Positions 8,712 through 19,710 are shown, counted from the stretch's first letter. The stretch: DNA of 36,168 nt from Bacillota bacterium (GCA_012520035.1 JAAYOY010000163.1:1-36168); one strand, 5' to 3'. Program-made: numbers and translations. Notes: generated from the letters alone by a model not told the origin.

Positions 8712-9857
8712 TTACTTTCCGCCTCCAAGGGTTTCTTTTACGCGGCTGATAAAGCCCTTGTCCTCCTGCGGTTCAACAAGTTTCAACCCGCTGGCCTCAG
8801 CAAATTCGCGAAGAATTTTTTTCTGGCGGGAGTTTAGCTTGCGCGGAACATCCACTTTTATCCTAACCAGCTGATCCCCTTTGCCGAAACCCCGCAGGGA
8901 AGGCACCCCTTTACCTTTCAGACGGAATACAGCGCCCGGCTGAGTTCCTTCGGGAATGCGCAGTTTCGCCTTGCCATCCAGGGTAGGAACCTCGATTTCC
9001 GCCCCCAGGGCGGCGTAAACAAAATCAAGATCAATTTCGCAAATAAGGTTGTTATCCTGCCGTTTAAATATTTTATGAGGACGCACGTGAATAACAACAT
9101 ACAGATCGCCGGGAGGCCCTCCCCTTGTCCCGGCCTCGCCCTCGCCGGATACGCGCAACTTGGAACCGCTGTCCACCCCTGCCGGGATTTTAATCTCGAT
9201 TTTCCTTTCCACAAAAACCTTGCCCTCGCCGTTGCACCTGGAGCATTTTTCCTGGATAATACTCCCGGTACCTCCACATTTCACGCAGGGATGCACGCTG
9301 ACAAAACGTCCGAAGGCGGTGTTTTTGACAACCTGTTGCTGCCCGCTGCCACCGCAGGCGCTGCAGGTAACCGGTTCTGTGCCTTCTTTGGCACCCGTGC
9401 CTTTACACCGCGGACAATTTTCTGTGCGGGGTATTTTAATAAAAGTATCCTTCCCCTTGACAGCTTCTTCCAGGGATATCTCCAGGTCATAGCGCAGGTC
9501 AGCCCCGCGACGGGGCGCATTGGACTGTGACCTTTTCCTCCCGGAAAAGCCGCCGCCGAAAAAAGAGTCGAAAATATCCTCAATCCCAAAATCGCCGAAA
9601 CCGCCTCCAAACCCTCCAAATCCCTGAAATGCTTCATCCTGGTGACCGAAACGATCATAATTTTCCCTTTTGACAGGATCGCTGAGAACATCATAAGCTT
9701 CCTTAACTTCCTTAAACTTGGCCTCGCTCTCTTTATCCCCGGGGTTAACATCCGGATGATACTTGCGGGCGAGATTCCGGTAAGCTTTCTTGATCTCATC
9801 CTGGCTGGCATCCCTGCTTACGTTAAGAACCTCGTAGTAATCTCTTTTATCAGCCAT
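8712..9857 (-). CDS. dnaJ: Chaperone DnaJ
   Basis: [22 protein letters not shown] region, four CxxCxGxG zinc repeats. Confidence 0.98.
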   Translation of the reverse strand: MADKRDYYEVLNVSRDASQDEIKKAYRNLARKYHPDVNPGDKESEAKFKEVKEAYDVLSDPVKRENYDRFGHQDEAFQGFGGFGGGFGDFGIEDIFDSFFGGGFSGRKRSQSNAPRRGADLRYDLEISLEEAVKGKDTFIKIPRTENCPRCKGTGAKEGTEPVTCSACGGSGQQQVVKNTAFGRFVSVHPCVKCGGTGSIIQEKCSRCNGEGKVFVERKIEIKIPAGVDSGSKLRVSGEGEAGTRGGPPGDLYVVIHVRPHKIFKRQDNNLICEIDLDFVYAALGAEIEVPTLDGKAKLRIPEGTQPGAVFRLKGKGVPSLRGFGKGDQLVRIKVDVPRKLNSRQKKILREFAEASGLKLVEPQEDKGFISRVKETLGGGK

Positions 9858-9891
9858 ATTTATTCATTCGCCCCTTTAGAAACAAACGGCC

Positions 9892-11748
9892 TTATTTTTT
9901 TTCTTTATCATCATCGACTACTTCATAATCGGCATCCACCACATTTTCATCCTGGCCGCTTTGCGGACCTTCCTGTCCGCCAAAACCCCCGCCCCCTCCA
10001 GCCTGCTGTTGCTGCTTTACCTGCTCGTAAAGTTTGGAGGATATCTCATGGAGAAGACCGCTCAATTTTTCAGAGGCGTTTTTGATTTTACCGATATCTT
10101 CACCCGCCATCGTATCTTTTAACTCTTTTATGGCCCCGTCTATTTTTTCTTTAATACCGCTCTCAACCTTATCACCCAGATCGCGGAGAGTTTTCTCTGT
10201 GGAATAGATGAGCGAATCAGCCTGGTTCCGTGCATCGATCAATTCCTTGCGCTTCGCATCCTCCGCAGCATGCTTTTTGGCATCTTCGACCATTTTTTCT
10301 ATCTCTTCATCGCTCAATCCGGAAGTAGCCGTAATGGTTACCTTCTGTTCTTTTCCCGTGCCGAGGTCTTTGGCCAGCACATTGACAATGCCATTGGCAT
10401 CAATATCAAAGGAAACCTCTATCTGGGGCACCCCTCTGGGGGCAGGGGGTATACCGTCCAAAATAAAACGGCCCAGGGTTTTATTTCCCGCCGCCATTGG
10501 GCGCTCACCCTGCAGGACATGGATTTCAACGCTGGTCTGATTATCGGCCGCGGTAGAAAAGATTTGTTTTTTGGATGTGGGTATAGTCGTGTTTCTTTCA
10601 ATAATTTTTGTAAACACCCCGCCGAGGGTTTCAATACCCAATGAAAGGGGAGTTACATCCAGCAGCAGGACATCCTTGACTTCACCTGCCAGAACCCCTG
10701 CCTGTATAGCCGCCCCCATTGCGACCACTTCGTCTGGGTTAACGCCCTTGTGAGGTTCTTTCCCAAGGATATCTTTTAACATCTTTTGGACCAGCGGGAC
10801 CCTCGTGGACCCTCCCACAAGGATTACCTTATCAATATCCGCGGCAGTAAGATTGGCATCGGATAGTGATTGGCGCACAGGCCCGGCCGTCTTCTCTACC
10901 AGATCGCTGATCAGATCTTCAAACTTGGCCCTGCTGAGAGTTACATCGAGGTGCTTGGGGCCGTCGGCTGTAGCTGTAATAAAGGGAAGATTGATATTGG
11001 TACTTGTAACGCTGGAAAGTTCGATCTTTGCCTTTTCGGCAGCATCCTTCAACCTCTGGGCGGCCATTTTGTCCTTGCTCAGATCAACCCCGGTCTCTTT
11101 TTTAAATTCGGAGATCAGGTATTCCGTAATACGCTCATCGAAGTCATCACCGCCGAGACGGTTGTTGCCGCTGGTGGCTTTCACCTCAAAAACCCCATCC
11201 CCCAGCTCCAGGATGGAAACATCAAAAGTTCCCCCGCCAAGGTCATATACCAGAACAGTTTGCGCATCACCATTGTCAAGACCGTAAGCCAGAGCTGCTG
11301 CAGTCGGTTCGTTAATTATCCGCAACACTTCAAGCCCGGCAATCCTGCCGGCATCCTTGGTGGCCTGCCTCTGGCTGTCGGTAAAATATGCCGGAACAGT
11401 AATAACGGCTTTATCGACTTTTTCTCCCAGATAGCTCTCCGCGTCGGCCTTGAGTTTTTGTAAAATCATCGCCGAAATCTCCGGCGGGGAATATTCCTTG
11501 TTATCAATTTTCACCTTATAACTTGTTCCCATTTCTCTTTTTATAGAAAGAATAGTACGATCAGGATTGGTGATAGCCTGTCTTTTGGCAACCTGGCCTA
11601 CCATTCTTTCCCCCTCTTTGGTAAAAGCTACAACCGAAGGGGTTAATCTACTGCCCTCCGCATTTGGAATTATCTCCGGCGCCCCGCCTTCCAAAACAGC
11701 AACAGTAGAGTTGGTTGTACCTAGGTCTATACCCACCACTTTTGACAT
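9892..11748 (-). CDS. dnaK: Chaperone DnaK (Hsp70)
   Basis: [22 protein letters not shown]..., [21 protein letters not shown]; start at MSKVV rather than the track Met. Confidence 0.98.
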   Translation of the reverse strand: MSKVVGIDLGTTNSTVAVLEGGAPEIIPNAEGSRLTPSVVAFTKEGERMVGQVAKRQAITNPDRTILSIKREMGTSYKVKIDNKEYSPPEISAMILQKLKADAESYLGEKVDKAVITVPAYFTDSQRQATKDAGRIAGLEVLRIINEPTAAALAYGLDNGDAQTVLVYDLGGGTFDVSILELGDGVFEVKATSGNNRLGGDDFDERITEYLISEFKKETGVDLSKDKMAAQRLKDAAEKAKIELSSVTSTNINLPFITATADGPKHLDVTLSRAKFEDLISDLVEKTAGPVRQSLSDANLTAADIDKVILVGGSTRVPLVQKMLKDILGKEPHKGVNPDEVVAMGAAIQAGVLAGEVKDVLLLDVTPLSLGIETLGGVFTKIIERNTTIPTSKKQIFSTAADNQTSVEIHVLQGERPMAAGNKTLGRFILDGIPPAPRGVPQIEVSFDIDANGIVNVLAKDLGTGKEQKVTITATSGLSDEEIEKMVEDAKKHAAEDAKRKELIDARNQADSLIYSTEKTLRDLGDKVESGIKEKIDGAIKELKDTMAGEDIGKIKNASEKLSGLLHEISSKLYEQVKQQQQAGGGGGFGGQEGPQSGQDENVVDADYEVVDDDKEKK

Positions 11749-12003
11749 ATTTCCAGCCTCCTTAAATTGGATCAGTATATTTTTAAAACAGTACATTAAT
11801 ATTTAAAAAGCTTAGCCTTGCAGGAAACATACTCATGCGTGCTAAGGAATAATAACTTGCTTAATGGTTCACAACCTAATAAAGTATTTTTAAAAATTAG
11901 CCTTTATATTCCCATATACTCTTATACTCTTTTATTCCGTTTGCGCTATACAGTTAAAATAAGCTTTAGGAAATAATAGCTTTTCAGGGTGAGCGCCTTG
12001 GGT

Positions 12004-12696
12004 TTATTCAACAGAGACTTTTACCATACTTGCCCTTAATACCCTGCCGTTCATCATATAACCCTTTTGGAACTCATCTAAAACGGTATTGGCAGGATAA
12101 TCATTACTTGCTTCCGTTGCTACCGCTTCATGACAGTTCGGATCAAAAGGCTGCCCCATGCAATCAATGGGGGTAACTCCTTCCTTCCTCAAAATTTCCA
12201 GCAAATTTTTTAATATCAACTCCAGACCCTCAAGAATGCCCTTTGGATTTGTATCCGGAGCGGAACAGGCCCTCTCCATATTGTCTATTACCGGGAGCAG
12301 CTTTTGAATAAGATTATAATTTGCATATTGCGTTAGCTCTTCTTTCTCTGCGCGAACCCGCTTCCTGTAGTTGTCAAAATCAGCCTGCAAACGCAGAAGC
12401 CTGTTCATCAGCTCACTATTCTCTTCTTCCAGGGCAGCAATTCTATGTTTGAGTTCTTCCGGCGCCGCCTCAGGAGATTCCCCACCGTCGGCCGCGTCTT
12501 CCGAACACTCTTCAGGTTCGCCGGACTCGCCGGGAAGAGGCGATTTTTCACCCTCCTGCCAAGTAACAGGTTCATTTATACCATGAGCAGCAAAGGCCTC
12601 TTTGTCCTGCGACATTTCTTCTTTTTGATTTAAACGCTGTTGTTCCTCACCGGCAGGCTGCTCCATATTCTTTTTTTCTTCTTTTTCTTCCGCCAA
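12004..12696 (-). CDS. grpE: Nucleotide exchange factor GrpE
   Basis: LLRLQADFDNYRKRVRAEKEEL...GYMMNGRVLRASMVKVS. Confidence 0.95.
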   Translation of the reverse strand: MAEEKEEKKNMEQPAGEEQQRLNQKEEMSQDKEAFAAHGINEPVTWQEGEKSPLPGESGEPEECSEDAADGGESPEAAPEELKHRIAALEEENSELMNRLLRLQADFDNYRKRVRAEKEELTQYANYNLIQKLLPVIDNMERACSAPDTNPKGILEGLELILKNLLEILRKEGVTPIDCMGQPFDPNCHEAVATEASNDYPANTVLDEFQKGYMMNGRVLRASMVKVSVE

Positions 12697-12725
12697 TTAA
12701 GCTCACTCCTTGATGCTCTTCTTCG

Positions 12726-13754
12726 CTATAATCTTCCCAGATGATTGACCACCTGCTCAATCACGGCAACCGTTTTTGCATAATCCATGCGTGTCGGCCC
12801 CAGAACACCTATAGTACCCGCCACTTCTTTACCCAGGCAGTACGTCGCCATAACAAGGCTGCAATCATGCACTTCTTCAAGAATATTTTCCCTACCTATC
12901 TTGATTACTATTCCCTTTACACCCGCTACCGGCCTTGAAAGTAGAGTTGCCAGTAAAGAGTTTTGTTCAAAGAGAGATAGTAGGGATTTAACCTTCTCAA
13001 TATCTCCGAACTCCGGCTGGTTGAGAATGTTTGTTGTACCGCCAAGGAAAACCCTTCTTTCATCTTCGGCCAGACTGTCCTGGAGCAGCGTAAAAGTATC
13101 TTCGAGAAATTGAATATGATGGTAAAGATCCCGGCGAAGCTCAACGATGAGACTGGAAGTGATTTTATCGATGGTCAAGCCATCCAGCCGCATATTGAGG
13201 TAGGACACAATGCGGTTGAGCTCACCCGGAGAAAGGGTCTGTGGCAGATTAATTACCTTACTTTTTACAAAACCTGTATCGGCAACAAGCACCAGCAGCC
13301 CTCTTTGATGATCGACCGGCATAATCTGCAGCTTTTTAAAAGCGCTTTTCTTCAGCTGCGGACCCAGAATTAAAGAAGTATAATTAGTAAGCAAAGATAA
13401 AAGGTTTGAAGTATGCTTGATAATCTCTTCGATCTCCTTCAATTTTTCGAAATCGTAAACCTGCCTGATCTTGTCTCTTACCTCCTCCTCCAGGTCAGGT
13501 GCCTCCATCAGATCATCTACATAATAACGGTATCCTTTCTGTGATGGTATTCTCCCTGCAGATGTATGGGGCTGGATCAAAAACCCTAATTCTTCAAGGT
13601 CTGCCATTTCATTGCGAATGGTTGCAGGGCTTAAACCCACTTTGTAGCGCCTGGCAAGGGTGCGAGAGCCGACAGGTTGTGCTGTCCTGATATACTCTGT
13701 TATTATTGCATGCAGAATTTGTTTTTTCCGCTCACTGAGCGCCATCCCTTTCAC
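12726..13754 (-). CDS. hrcA: Heat-inducible transcription repressor HrcA
   Basis: LSERKKQILHAIITEYIRTAQPVGSRTLARRYKVGLSPATIRNEMADLEELGFL; real start may be MALSERK. Confidence 0.96.
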   Translation of the reverse strand: MKGMALSERKKQILHAIITEYIRTAQPVGSRTLARRYKVGLSPATIRNEMADLEELGFLIQPHTSAGRIPSQKGYRYYVDDLMEAPDLEEEVRDKIRQVYDFEKLKEIEEIIKHTSNLLSLLTNYTSLILGPQLKKSAFKKLQIMPVDHQRGLLVLVADTGFVKSKVINLPQTLSPGELNRIVSYLNMRLDGLTIDKITSSLIVELRRDLYHHIQFLEDTFTLLQDSLAEDERRVFLGGTTNILNQPEFGDIEKVKSLLSLFEQNSLLATLLSRPVAGVKGIVIKIGRENILEEVHDCSLVMATYCLGKEVAGTIGVLGPTRMDYAKTVAVIEQVVNHLGRL

Positions 13755-13766
13755 CCCTTTTTAAAA

Positions 13767-13793
13767 TTAGCACTCCAACATTGAGAGTGCTAA
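13767..13793. promoter_or_regulatory. CIRCE element (HrcA operator)
   Basis: TTAGCACTC-N9-GAGTGCTAA, perfect inverted repeat just upstream of hrcA. Confidence 0.98.
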
Positions 13794-13872
13794 CCATCCA
13801 TTTTTACCATACCACCCGCTTTTTAATTTGTCAAGTTTAATCTTGGTTCCATTAATAATTATTGTATATTTT

Positions 13873-15651
13873 TTAGGCAAAAAGTTTCAGAAAATACTCT
13901 ACCAACTGCGGATCAAACTGGGTACCGGAACAGCGTTTAATCTCGGAGATCGCCTCCTCATGGCTGAGCGCCTTCCTGTAAGGCCGCTCGCTTGTCATGG
14001 CGTTATAAGCCTCAACTATGGCGACAATGCGACAGGGTAAAGGTATTTCATGGGCTTTCAGGCCGTTAGGGTATCCTCCGCCATTCCACCACTCATGGTG
14101 AGAAAGAATATAGTTTGCTACTACTTCAATCTCTGAGGATGAGAGGGCAATATGCTGACCGATTAATGGATGCTTCTCCATAACTTTTCTTTCCTGGGGA
14201 AGCAGGGCTCCTTTTTTATAGATAATGTTATCGGGAATTGCAACCTTTCCGATATCATGCACCAGCGAGAGCACGGCTACGGCAGCAATATCTTCCCGTC
14301 TCAGGCCCGCTTCCTTTGCAAGGGTGACCGCCATCGACTGCATATTATTTCTATACCCGGGAGGTATGGATAATTTCTCATGGACATTGTTGAGCAAGGA
14401 ATAGACCACGGCACTTTTCGAACAAGCATTTATCTTATTGTTGTACATATCGCTGTCGGCTTCCTTAAATGTTTCAACGAGCGGGATGTCCGGATCCGTA
14501 TTGGTGCTTACCCCCAGCGAAACACTCAGCGGCAGTTCGGGATTTTTACGGTTGTACTCTTCGATAGATTCATTTATGCGCCGGCATGCTTCTTTCGCTA
14601 CATCCATGGAGGTAAGAGGCAAAAGAATTACAAACTCATCGCCTCCAATCCTGGCAATCACATCTGAAGAACGAAAAGGAGACTTAATCGTCTCTGCAAC
14701 AGCTTTTAAAAGGCTATCCCCCTTGCCGTGTCCAAAGGTGTCATTAATCAGTTTCAGATCATCTACATCGCATACGATAATGCTTACCGGTCGGAAACGC
14801 GGGTTCTCCAGCCTGCGCATTTCCTCCTCAAAATAAGCTCTGTTGTATATGCCGGTTAGCGGGTCATGCGTGCTGAGGTACTCCAGGCGTTCCTCCACCT
14901 TTTTCCTTTCCGTAATATCCATCTCCATACGAATAGCCTCCAGGCAGCGCCCTCCTTCAAAAACGGGAAACATGCTGGAATAGACCCATCTTTTTTCCCC
15001 ATTTGCGGTATTAATGGCAAATTCCCTATTTTCAACCGGAAGGCCTCTGTCAAAGACCCACTTAAGATCATTTAAAAATTTTCTCTCTTCTTTACCTTTT
15101 AGGAATAGCTTATGAAAAGGTTTCTCCAACACCTCTTTTATGCTCATTCCATACAGCTTTTCCGATACCGGATTCCAGTGGTAGATACAGCCGTTGGCAT
15201 CAAAGCCCTGAACCGCAACCATCGGGGTATGCTTGATAATGGACTCGAAGCGCCCCATGGCTTCGGTCAGGGCCTTCTCCATCCTCTCGCGCTGGGTATA
15301 ATCTCTGCAAATCCCCACCACCCCTTCAGGTTTCCCATCCCGAAAATAAACGGCATTACGATATTCCAGAAGGCGCTCCTGTCCCTTTTCGGTAAGGACA
15401 ACTACAACCCCGGTAAGATACTTTTCTCTTTTTATAGACTGCAGATAATGCAAGTATTTTTCCTTATACCTGTTAGGCAAAAAATTCAGGATAGATTTGT
15501 TAAGGACGTCATACGGGGAATAGCCGAGCAATTTTTGTACATAACGATTAATATAACGAATGCGTCCCTCAAGGTTATGGACAATAATCAGGTCCTCAAG
15601 AAGCTCAAATAGTTCCGGTTCCGGAGTAAAACTTACAATGCTGTTTGCCAT
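13873..15651 (-). CDS. PAS-PAS-GGDEF-HD-GYP signalling protein
   Basis: Two PAS domains, IGGDEFVILLP with upstream RxxD (RSSD), VHDIGKVAIP and HHEWWNGGGYPNGL HD-GYP motifs. Confidence 0.93.
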   Translation of the reverse strand: MANSIVSFTPEPELFELLEDLIIVHNLEGRIRYINRYVQKLLGYSPYDVLNKSILNFLPNRYKEKYLHYLQSIKREKYLTGVVVVLTEKGQERLLEYRNAVYFRDGKPEGVVGICRDYTQRERMEKALTEAMGRFESIIKHTPMVAVQGFDANGCIYHWNPVSEKLYGMSIKEVLEKPFHKLFLKGKEERKFLNDLKWVFDRGLPVENREFAINTANGEKRWVYSSMFPVFEGGRCLEAIRMEMDITERKKVEERLEYLSTHDPLTGIYNRAYFEEEMRRLENPRFRPVSIIVCDVDDLKLINDTFGHGKGDSLLKAVAETIKSPFRSSDVIARIGGDEFVILLPLTSMDVAKEACRRINESIEEYNRKNPELPLSVSLGVSTNTDPDIPLVETFKEADSDMYNNKINACSKSAVVYSLLNNVHEKLSIPPGYRNNMQSMAVTLAKEAGLRREDIAAVAVLSLVHDIGKVAIPDNIIYKKGALLPQERKVMEKHPLIGQHIALSSSEIEVVANYILSHHEWWNGGGYPNGLKAHEIPLPCRIVAIVEAYNAMTSERPYRKALSHEEAISEIKRCSGTQFDPQLVEYFLKLFA

Positions 15652-15680
15652 TTTGTACTATTTCCCTTCATAATAATTAC

Positions 15681-15810
15681 CGGGGGCAGGCTTGCATTTT
15701 GCTTTTTCCAGTATAACTTATCTTTCAACTTTATTTCTTTATACTAATGAATGAAATGCCGTATAATTATTAATAGCACAAAATGTAATAGATCCAAGCC
15801 TAACCCCATT
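15681..15810. repeat. Inverted pair of the GGGGTCAGGCTTGCAT family (about 130 bp, MITE-like)
   Basis: Left cgggggcaggcttgcattttgc (15681-15702); right gatccaagcctaaccccatt (15791-15810), inverted. Confidence 0.6.
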
Positions 15811-16055
15811 TTCCCCCAATGATTTATTATACATTATACCATAAACTATCCAATTATCTTAATATTTTATTATATCTTTGCATCTGCATGGCATTAAAGG
15901 AACTAAATGAACAAAAGGTTATCTGAGTATTTGAGGGTTCTTGAAAAGAATTTACAGTGGTTTGACACGATCATAACTGTTTCTATAATTTCTATAGGTT
16001 CGGGTTTATGGTATAGTAATTATAGCAGTTACATTTTACTAATACACCTGATGGA

Positions 16056-16496
16056 TTGGAGCAACAATTTATGTTTATGTATGTCTTTTCAATTATACTT
16101 ATAGTAGCATCAAATATCCTATACAATATTTCTCAAAAATCAATTCCGGAAAATGCCAACCCCTTTACTGCATTGTTCATGACATATTTAATTGCAATGC
16201 TATTAACGATTGTGTTTTTTTTATTTAACAAAACTGATAAAAGTTTTCTCCAATCATTTAAAGACTTAAACTGGACAAGTATAGCCCTTGGCATTTCAAT
16301 TGTTGGTCTCGAGTTCGGATATTTAATGGCCTACAGGGCAGGCTGGAAAATAAGTTTAGGATCTTTAGTAGCAAATATTGCTCTTGCCCTAATGCTTATT
16401 CCAATAGGATTATTTTTTTATAATGAAGGGCTTGATGTATACAAGATAATTGGAGCGATTTTTTGTTTAATTGGATTAATACTAATAAATAAATAA
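16056..16496 (+). CDS. EamA/EmrE-like small multispanning transporter
   Basis: 146 aa, 4 predicted TM, GDV..GAIFCLIGLILINK C-terminus typical of EamA half-transporters; AT-rich; true start may be internal Met. Confidence 0.7.
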   Translation: MEQQFMFMYVFSIILIVASNILYNISQKSIPENANPFTALFMTYLIAMLLTIVFFLFNKTDKSFLQSFKDLNWTSIALGISIVGLEFGYLMAYRAGWKISLGSLVANIALALMLIPIGLFFYNEGLDVYKIIGAIFCLIGLILINK

Positions 16497-16585
16497 TACT
16501 ACTAGAAACATACCCCTTCATAATAGTCATACAGTTAAGATCAAAAGAGAAGGGAACCATGTATTATCGTTACATATTGATATGA

Positions 16586-16858
16586 TTAATAGTGCCGATA
16601 TTGTTGATATAGCCAACATGAAGGAACGAATCGAAAGATATGCAATAATGCAAGCCTGACCCCATAGCGTTTGCCGCCAAAGATTATCGAGATACCCTTA
16701 TCCGTAATTTCGAATTGCATAGCCTGGGAAGGACCTTCCAGCGCCAGGATGTGACAGATACCTTTTTCCGCAATATTTAACCCCCAGTAGATAATAAATA
16801 TAAAGATCATTATCCCTAAAATAAATAAGGCTAAAGGTTTTAAACTCAAGGCGGTCAT
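16586..16858 (-). CDS. Small single-TM hypothetical protein with C-terminus altered by the dispersed repeat
   Basis: MTALSLKPLALFILGIMIFIFIIYWGLNIAEKGICHILALEGPSQAMQFEITDKGISIIFGGKRYGVRLALLH...; GVRLALLH is encoded by the repeat. Confidence 0.5.
   Translation of the reverse strand: MTALSLKPLALFILGIMIFIFIIYWGLNIAEKGICHILALEGPSQAMQFEITDKGISIIFGGKRYGVRLALLHIFRFVPSCWLYQQYRHY
16641..16664 (+). repeat. Dispersed repeat family copy
   Basis: tgcaataatgcaagcctgacccca; near-consensus copy. Confidence 0.75.
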
Positions 16859-16932
16859 CCTTTCTTATACCTTTAGCCATACTCTTAACAAAAAAATATT
16901 TTTTATGCCTTTTACTCCCACGCAAGGCCCCT

Positions 16933-18078
16933 TCAGTCAAAAGCACAGGCCACCGCCTCCGCCAGTAAAGGAATAGCCCTGCGCACTTCTTCGGAGGTGT
17001 TTTCATGACCCCCTATCTCCACAAGCAAGCTCCGGGGATGCAGGTCCTGGTTGTAAACACAGGGATATCTCCGAATTCCACGGGAAAGCCCGGGATATTT
17101 GTCATCCAGAAGCGTTTGCATGAACAGGTTAAACCGGAGGTTTTCAGCCCAACCGTTGTGGCGGGTTCCGACAACAAATAAGATCCGCCCTGTTTGGTGC
17201 CCCCCGATGTTTCCGGTAGTAATCCCCCTGGGGACACCATCGCGATGCAGATCAATTACCACCTCGATCTGCGGGTTTTGTTTTATTATCTGTTCGATGA
17301 CGGGCCGGGCCTTTTCATAAGCGCCCTCACGAACCTTATCAAACACCTCTCTATGATGCAAAACAGGTATGCCGTAATTATTTTCCAAAAGGTTTTTAAG
17401 GTAATCACCAAGATTCACGACCGTTTTCTTAAGATCATCAGAATAAGCCTTACCCGAAATCGGAATAAACGACTCTGAAGCATGAGTATGGTAGATCAAT
17501 ATAAGCGGCTTATCATTATTGAGGACCAGCGGACGTTCCCCGGGCGTTTGCGGATTTCGATCTACTAAAAATGATAACCTTTCCTCCCTTTGCAGGGAGA
17601 AATCATCAGAATAATTTTGTTCATTATTAATATGATTATCGTCAAATTTCTCCATATCGGAGGGCGTATTGACTCTTGAAATACCGGCAGCCTGAAAGCC
17701 GGCTATTTCGTTAATTAAGACCAGATGCGGGTAGCTCTGAAAATGCTTAATCAAACCCGCTGAATTCTCCGGGGAAGGCGCGGCATCTCCCCGCTCGGGC
17801 TTCATCCCGGGCAGCGACTGATAAAAAAAGGTAAGGTAATCCAAACCCCGGCCTTCAAGAAAAACAAGAGGGGAGCCTCCGGCAGGGATTATATTACCGG
17901 CATTGAAGAGAAAGGGGAAAAACAATAATAATAATATGGATATTATAAAAATAATTGCTGCGAGATCCCCGGCCAAGATAAGCCTTTTTTCCGAACGAAA
18001 GCGGTAGGGCACTCTGCGTCCGCCCGGACCGCGGCACCTTGAAGCAGACATAATAATCCCCCCTTTTAAATACCGCAT
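16933..18078 (-). CDS. spoIIP: Stage II sporulation protein P
   Basis: PLILIYHTHASESFIP, VIDLHRDGVPRG, VGTRHNGWAENL, LLVEIGGHENTSEE; start may lie slightly downstream at MSASRCRGPGG. Confidence 0.92.
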   Translation of the reverse strand: MRYLKGGIIMSASRCRGPGGRRVPYRFRSEKRLILAGDLAAIIFIISILLLLFFPFLFNAGNIIPAGGSPLVFLEGRGLDYLTFFYQSLPGMKPERGDAAPSPENSAGLIKHFQSYPHLVLINEIAGFQAAGISRVNTPSDMEKFDDNHINNEQNYSDDFSLQREERLSFLVDRNPQTPGERPLVLNNDKPLILIYHTHASESFIPISGKAYSDDLKKTVVNLGDYLKNLLENNYGIPVLHHREVFDKVREGAYEKARPVIEQIIKQNPQIEVVIDLHRDGVPRGITTGNIGGHQTGRILFVVGTRHNGWAENLRFNLFMQTLLDDKYPGLSRGIRRYPCVYNQDLHPRSLLVEIGGHENTSEEVRRAIPLLAEAVACAFD

Positions 18079-18132
18079 TGATAATAATATGCTAAGGGGG
18101 GAACAAAATATGCTTTGATATGGTTATATGAT

Positions 18133-18510
18133 TTAAGGGATGTTATTCTTCTCCTTGTAATCTTTAATAGCGTTATGAAGGGCATCCGCAGCAAGGTTGG
18201 AGCAGTGCAGCTTGGCCGCCGGCAACCCGCCCAGTTCTTCAGCTACATCGTTGTTGGTTATGGCAAGGGCCTCATCTATTGTTTTATTTTTAACCATTTC
18301 TGTCAGGACACTGCTGCTGGCAATAGCCGCCCCGCAGCCAAAGGTTAAAAATTTAATATCCTTAATAATGTTATCTTCAACTTTGATATAAATTTTCATT
18401 ATATCCCCGCACCTCATGTTGCCCACTTCACCGACACCGCTTGGGGAGTCTATTTCCCCTACATTGCGCGGGTTTTGAAAATGGTCCATAACCTTTTCGT
18501 TATACATCAT
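18133..18510 (-). CDS. iscU: Fe-S cluster scaffold NifU/IscU-like
   Basis: MMYNEKVMDHFQNPRNVGEID...GNMRCGDIMKIYIKV...FLTFGCGAAIASSSVLTEM. Confidence 0.95.
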   Translation of the reverse strand: MMYNEKVMDHFQNPRNVGEIDSPSGVGEVGNMRCGDIMKIYIKVEDNIIKDIKFLTFGCGAAIASSSVLTEMVKNKTIDEALAITNNDVAEELGGLPAAKLHCSNLAADALHNAIKDYKEKNNIP

Positions 18511-18549
18511 ATTCTATCTCCCTCCCCCCATAAGTTATTGCTTCTGCCA

Positions 18550-19710
18550 TTACTTCTTTAAAACCGGAGACATCTTTCTCAGCCTCTCCACTATTTCCTT
18601 CAAACATTTTACCGTATAATCTATTTCAGCAACCGTATTGCTTTTCCCCAGGGATAAACGCAATGAACCCTGGGCAGTCTGATGATCGAGCCCTATCGCC
18701 ATAAGCACATGTGAGGGATCTAAAGAACCGGAAGTGCAAGCTGAACCGCTGGAAGCGGCTACACCCTTTAAATCCAGGTCCAGAAGCAAAGACTCGCCCT
18801 CCACGTAAAGCACGCTGACATTGACATTTCCCGGAAGCCTCTTTTGCGGATGGCCGTTCAGCCTGATATCCTCGATCTCCAGCAGCCCCCGGATGAGGCG
18901 GTCCCGCAATGCTGCGAGGTTTCTGCTCCTGTTTTCAATATCTGTGGTGGCAAGCTCGATCGCCCGGCCAAGTCCCACTATTCCGGGCAGGTTCTCCGTC
19001 CCCGGCCGTATTTTTCTCTCCTGCGCGCCGCCAAAACAGAGCTGCCTTATTTTAGTTCCTTTACGGCAGTATAGCGCGCCTATCCCCTTGGGGCCGTAGA
19101 ATTTATGGGCGGAAAGAGAAAGCATATCCACGGGCTGTTCCTTTAAATTAAAGGGCAGATACCCTATAGCCTGCACCGCGTCCGTATGGAAGTAAACACC
19201 TCTTTCGCGACAGATTTCGCCAATTTTTTCGAACGGCTGGATAGTTCCGATTTCGTTGTTCGCCGCCATGATAGAAACGAGAATAGTATCTTCGGTAATA
19301 TTCTCCGCCAGCTCGTCCGGATCAACCATGCCGTATTGATCCACAGGCAGAAAAGTTACTTCAAAGCCAATCTGGCCGAGATATTTCACCGTATCCAGCA
19401 CCGCATGGTGCTCGATTGAACTGGTTATGATATGTCTCCCCCTGGAGGAAAGGGCCCTTGCCACCCCCTGGATGGCGATATTATTTGACTCGGTTGCGCC
19501 GGAGGTGAAAATAATCTCCTCCGGAGAAGAAGCGCCCAGCGCTGCGGCAACTTTCTCCCTAGCCTCATTAAGGCCTTTCCGCGCTTCGCTGCCGAAAACA
19601 TGCACGCTGGAAGGATTTCCATGTATCTCTCTCAGGTAAGGAAGCATTACCTCCAATACTTCCTCATCCAGAGGTGTTGTCGCACTATGATCCATATATA
19701 TTCTCTGCAC
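18550..19710 (-). CDS. iscS: Cysteine desulfurase NifS/IscS
   Basis: IYMDHSATTPL, SAHKFYGPKGIGALY, SSGSACTSGSLDPSHVLMAIGL. Confidence 0.96.
   Translation of the reverse strand: MQRIYMDHSATTPLDEEVLEVMLPYLREIHGNPSSVHVFGSEARKGLNEAREKVAAALGASSPEEIIFTSGATESNNIAIQGVARALSSRGRHIITSSIEHHAVLDTVKYLGQIGFEVTFLPVDQYGMVDPDELAENITEDTILVSIMAANNEIGTIQPFEKIGEICRERGVYFHTDAVQAIGYLPFNLKEQPVDMLSLSAHKFYGPKGIGALYCRKGTKIRQLCFGGAQERKIRPGTENLPGIVGLGRAIELATTDIENRSRNLAALRDRLIRGLLEIEDIRLNGHPQKRLPGNVNVSVLYVEGESLLLDLDLKGVAASSGSACTSGSLDPSHVLMAIGLDHQTAQGSLRLSLGKSNTVAEIDYTVKCLKEIVERLRKMSPVLKK

Noticed and set aside
10208-11463. Several long + strand ORFs opposite dnaK (110-197 aa)
   Set aside because: Antisense to highly conserved dnaK codons; composition typical of spurious mirror ORFs.
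15907-16104. 65-aa + strand ORF upstream of the EamA gene
   Set aside because: Overlaps the EamA ORF, no recognisable family; may be a remnant but unsupported.
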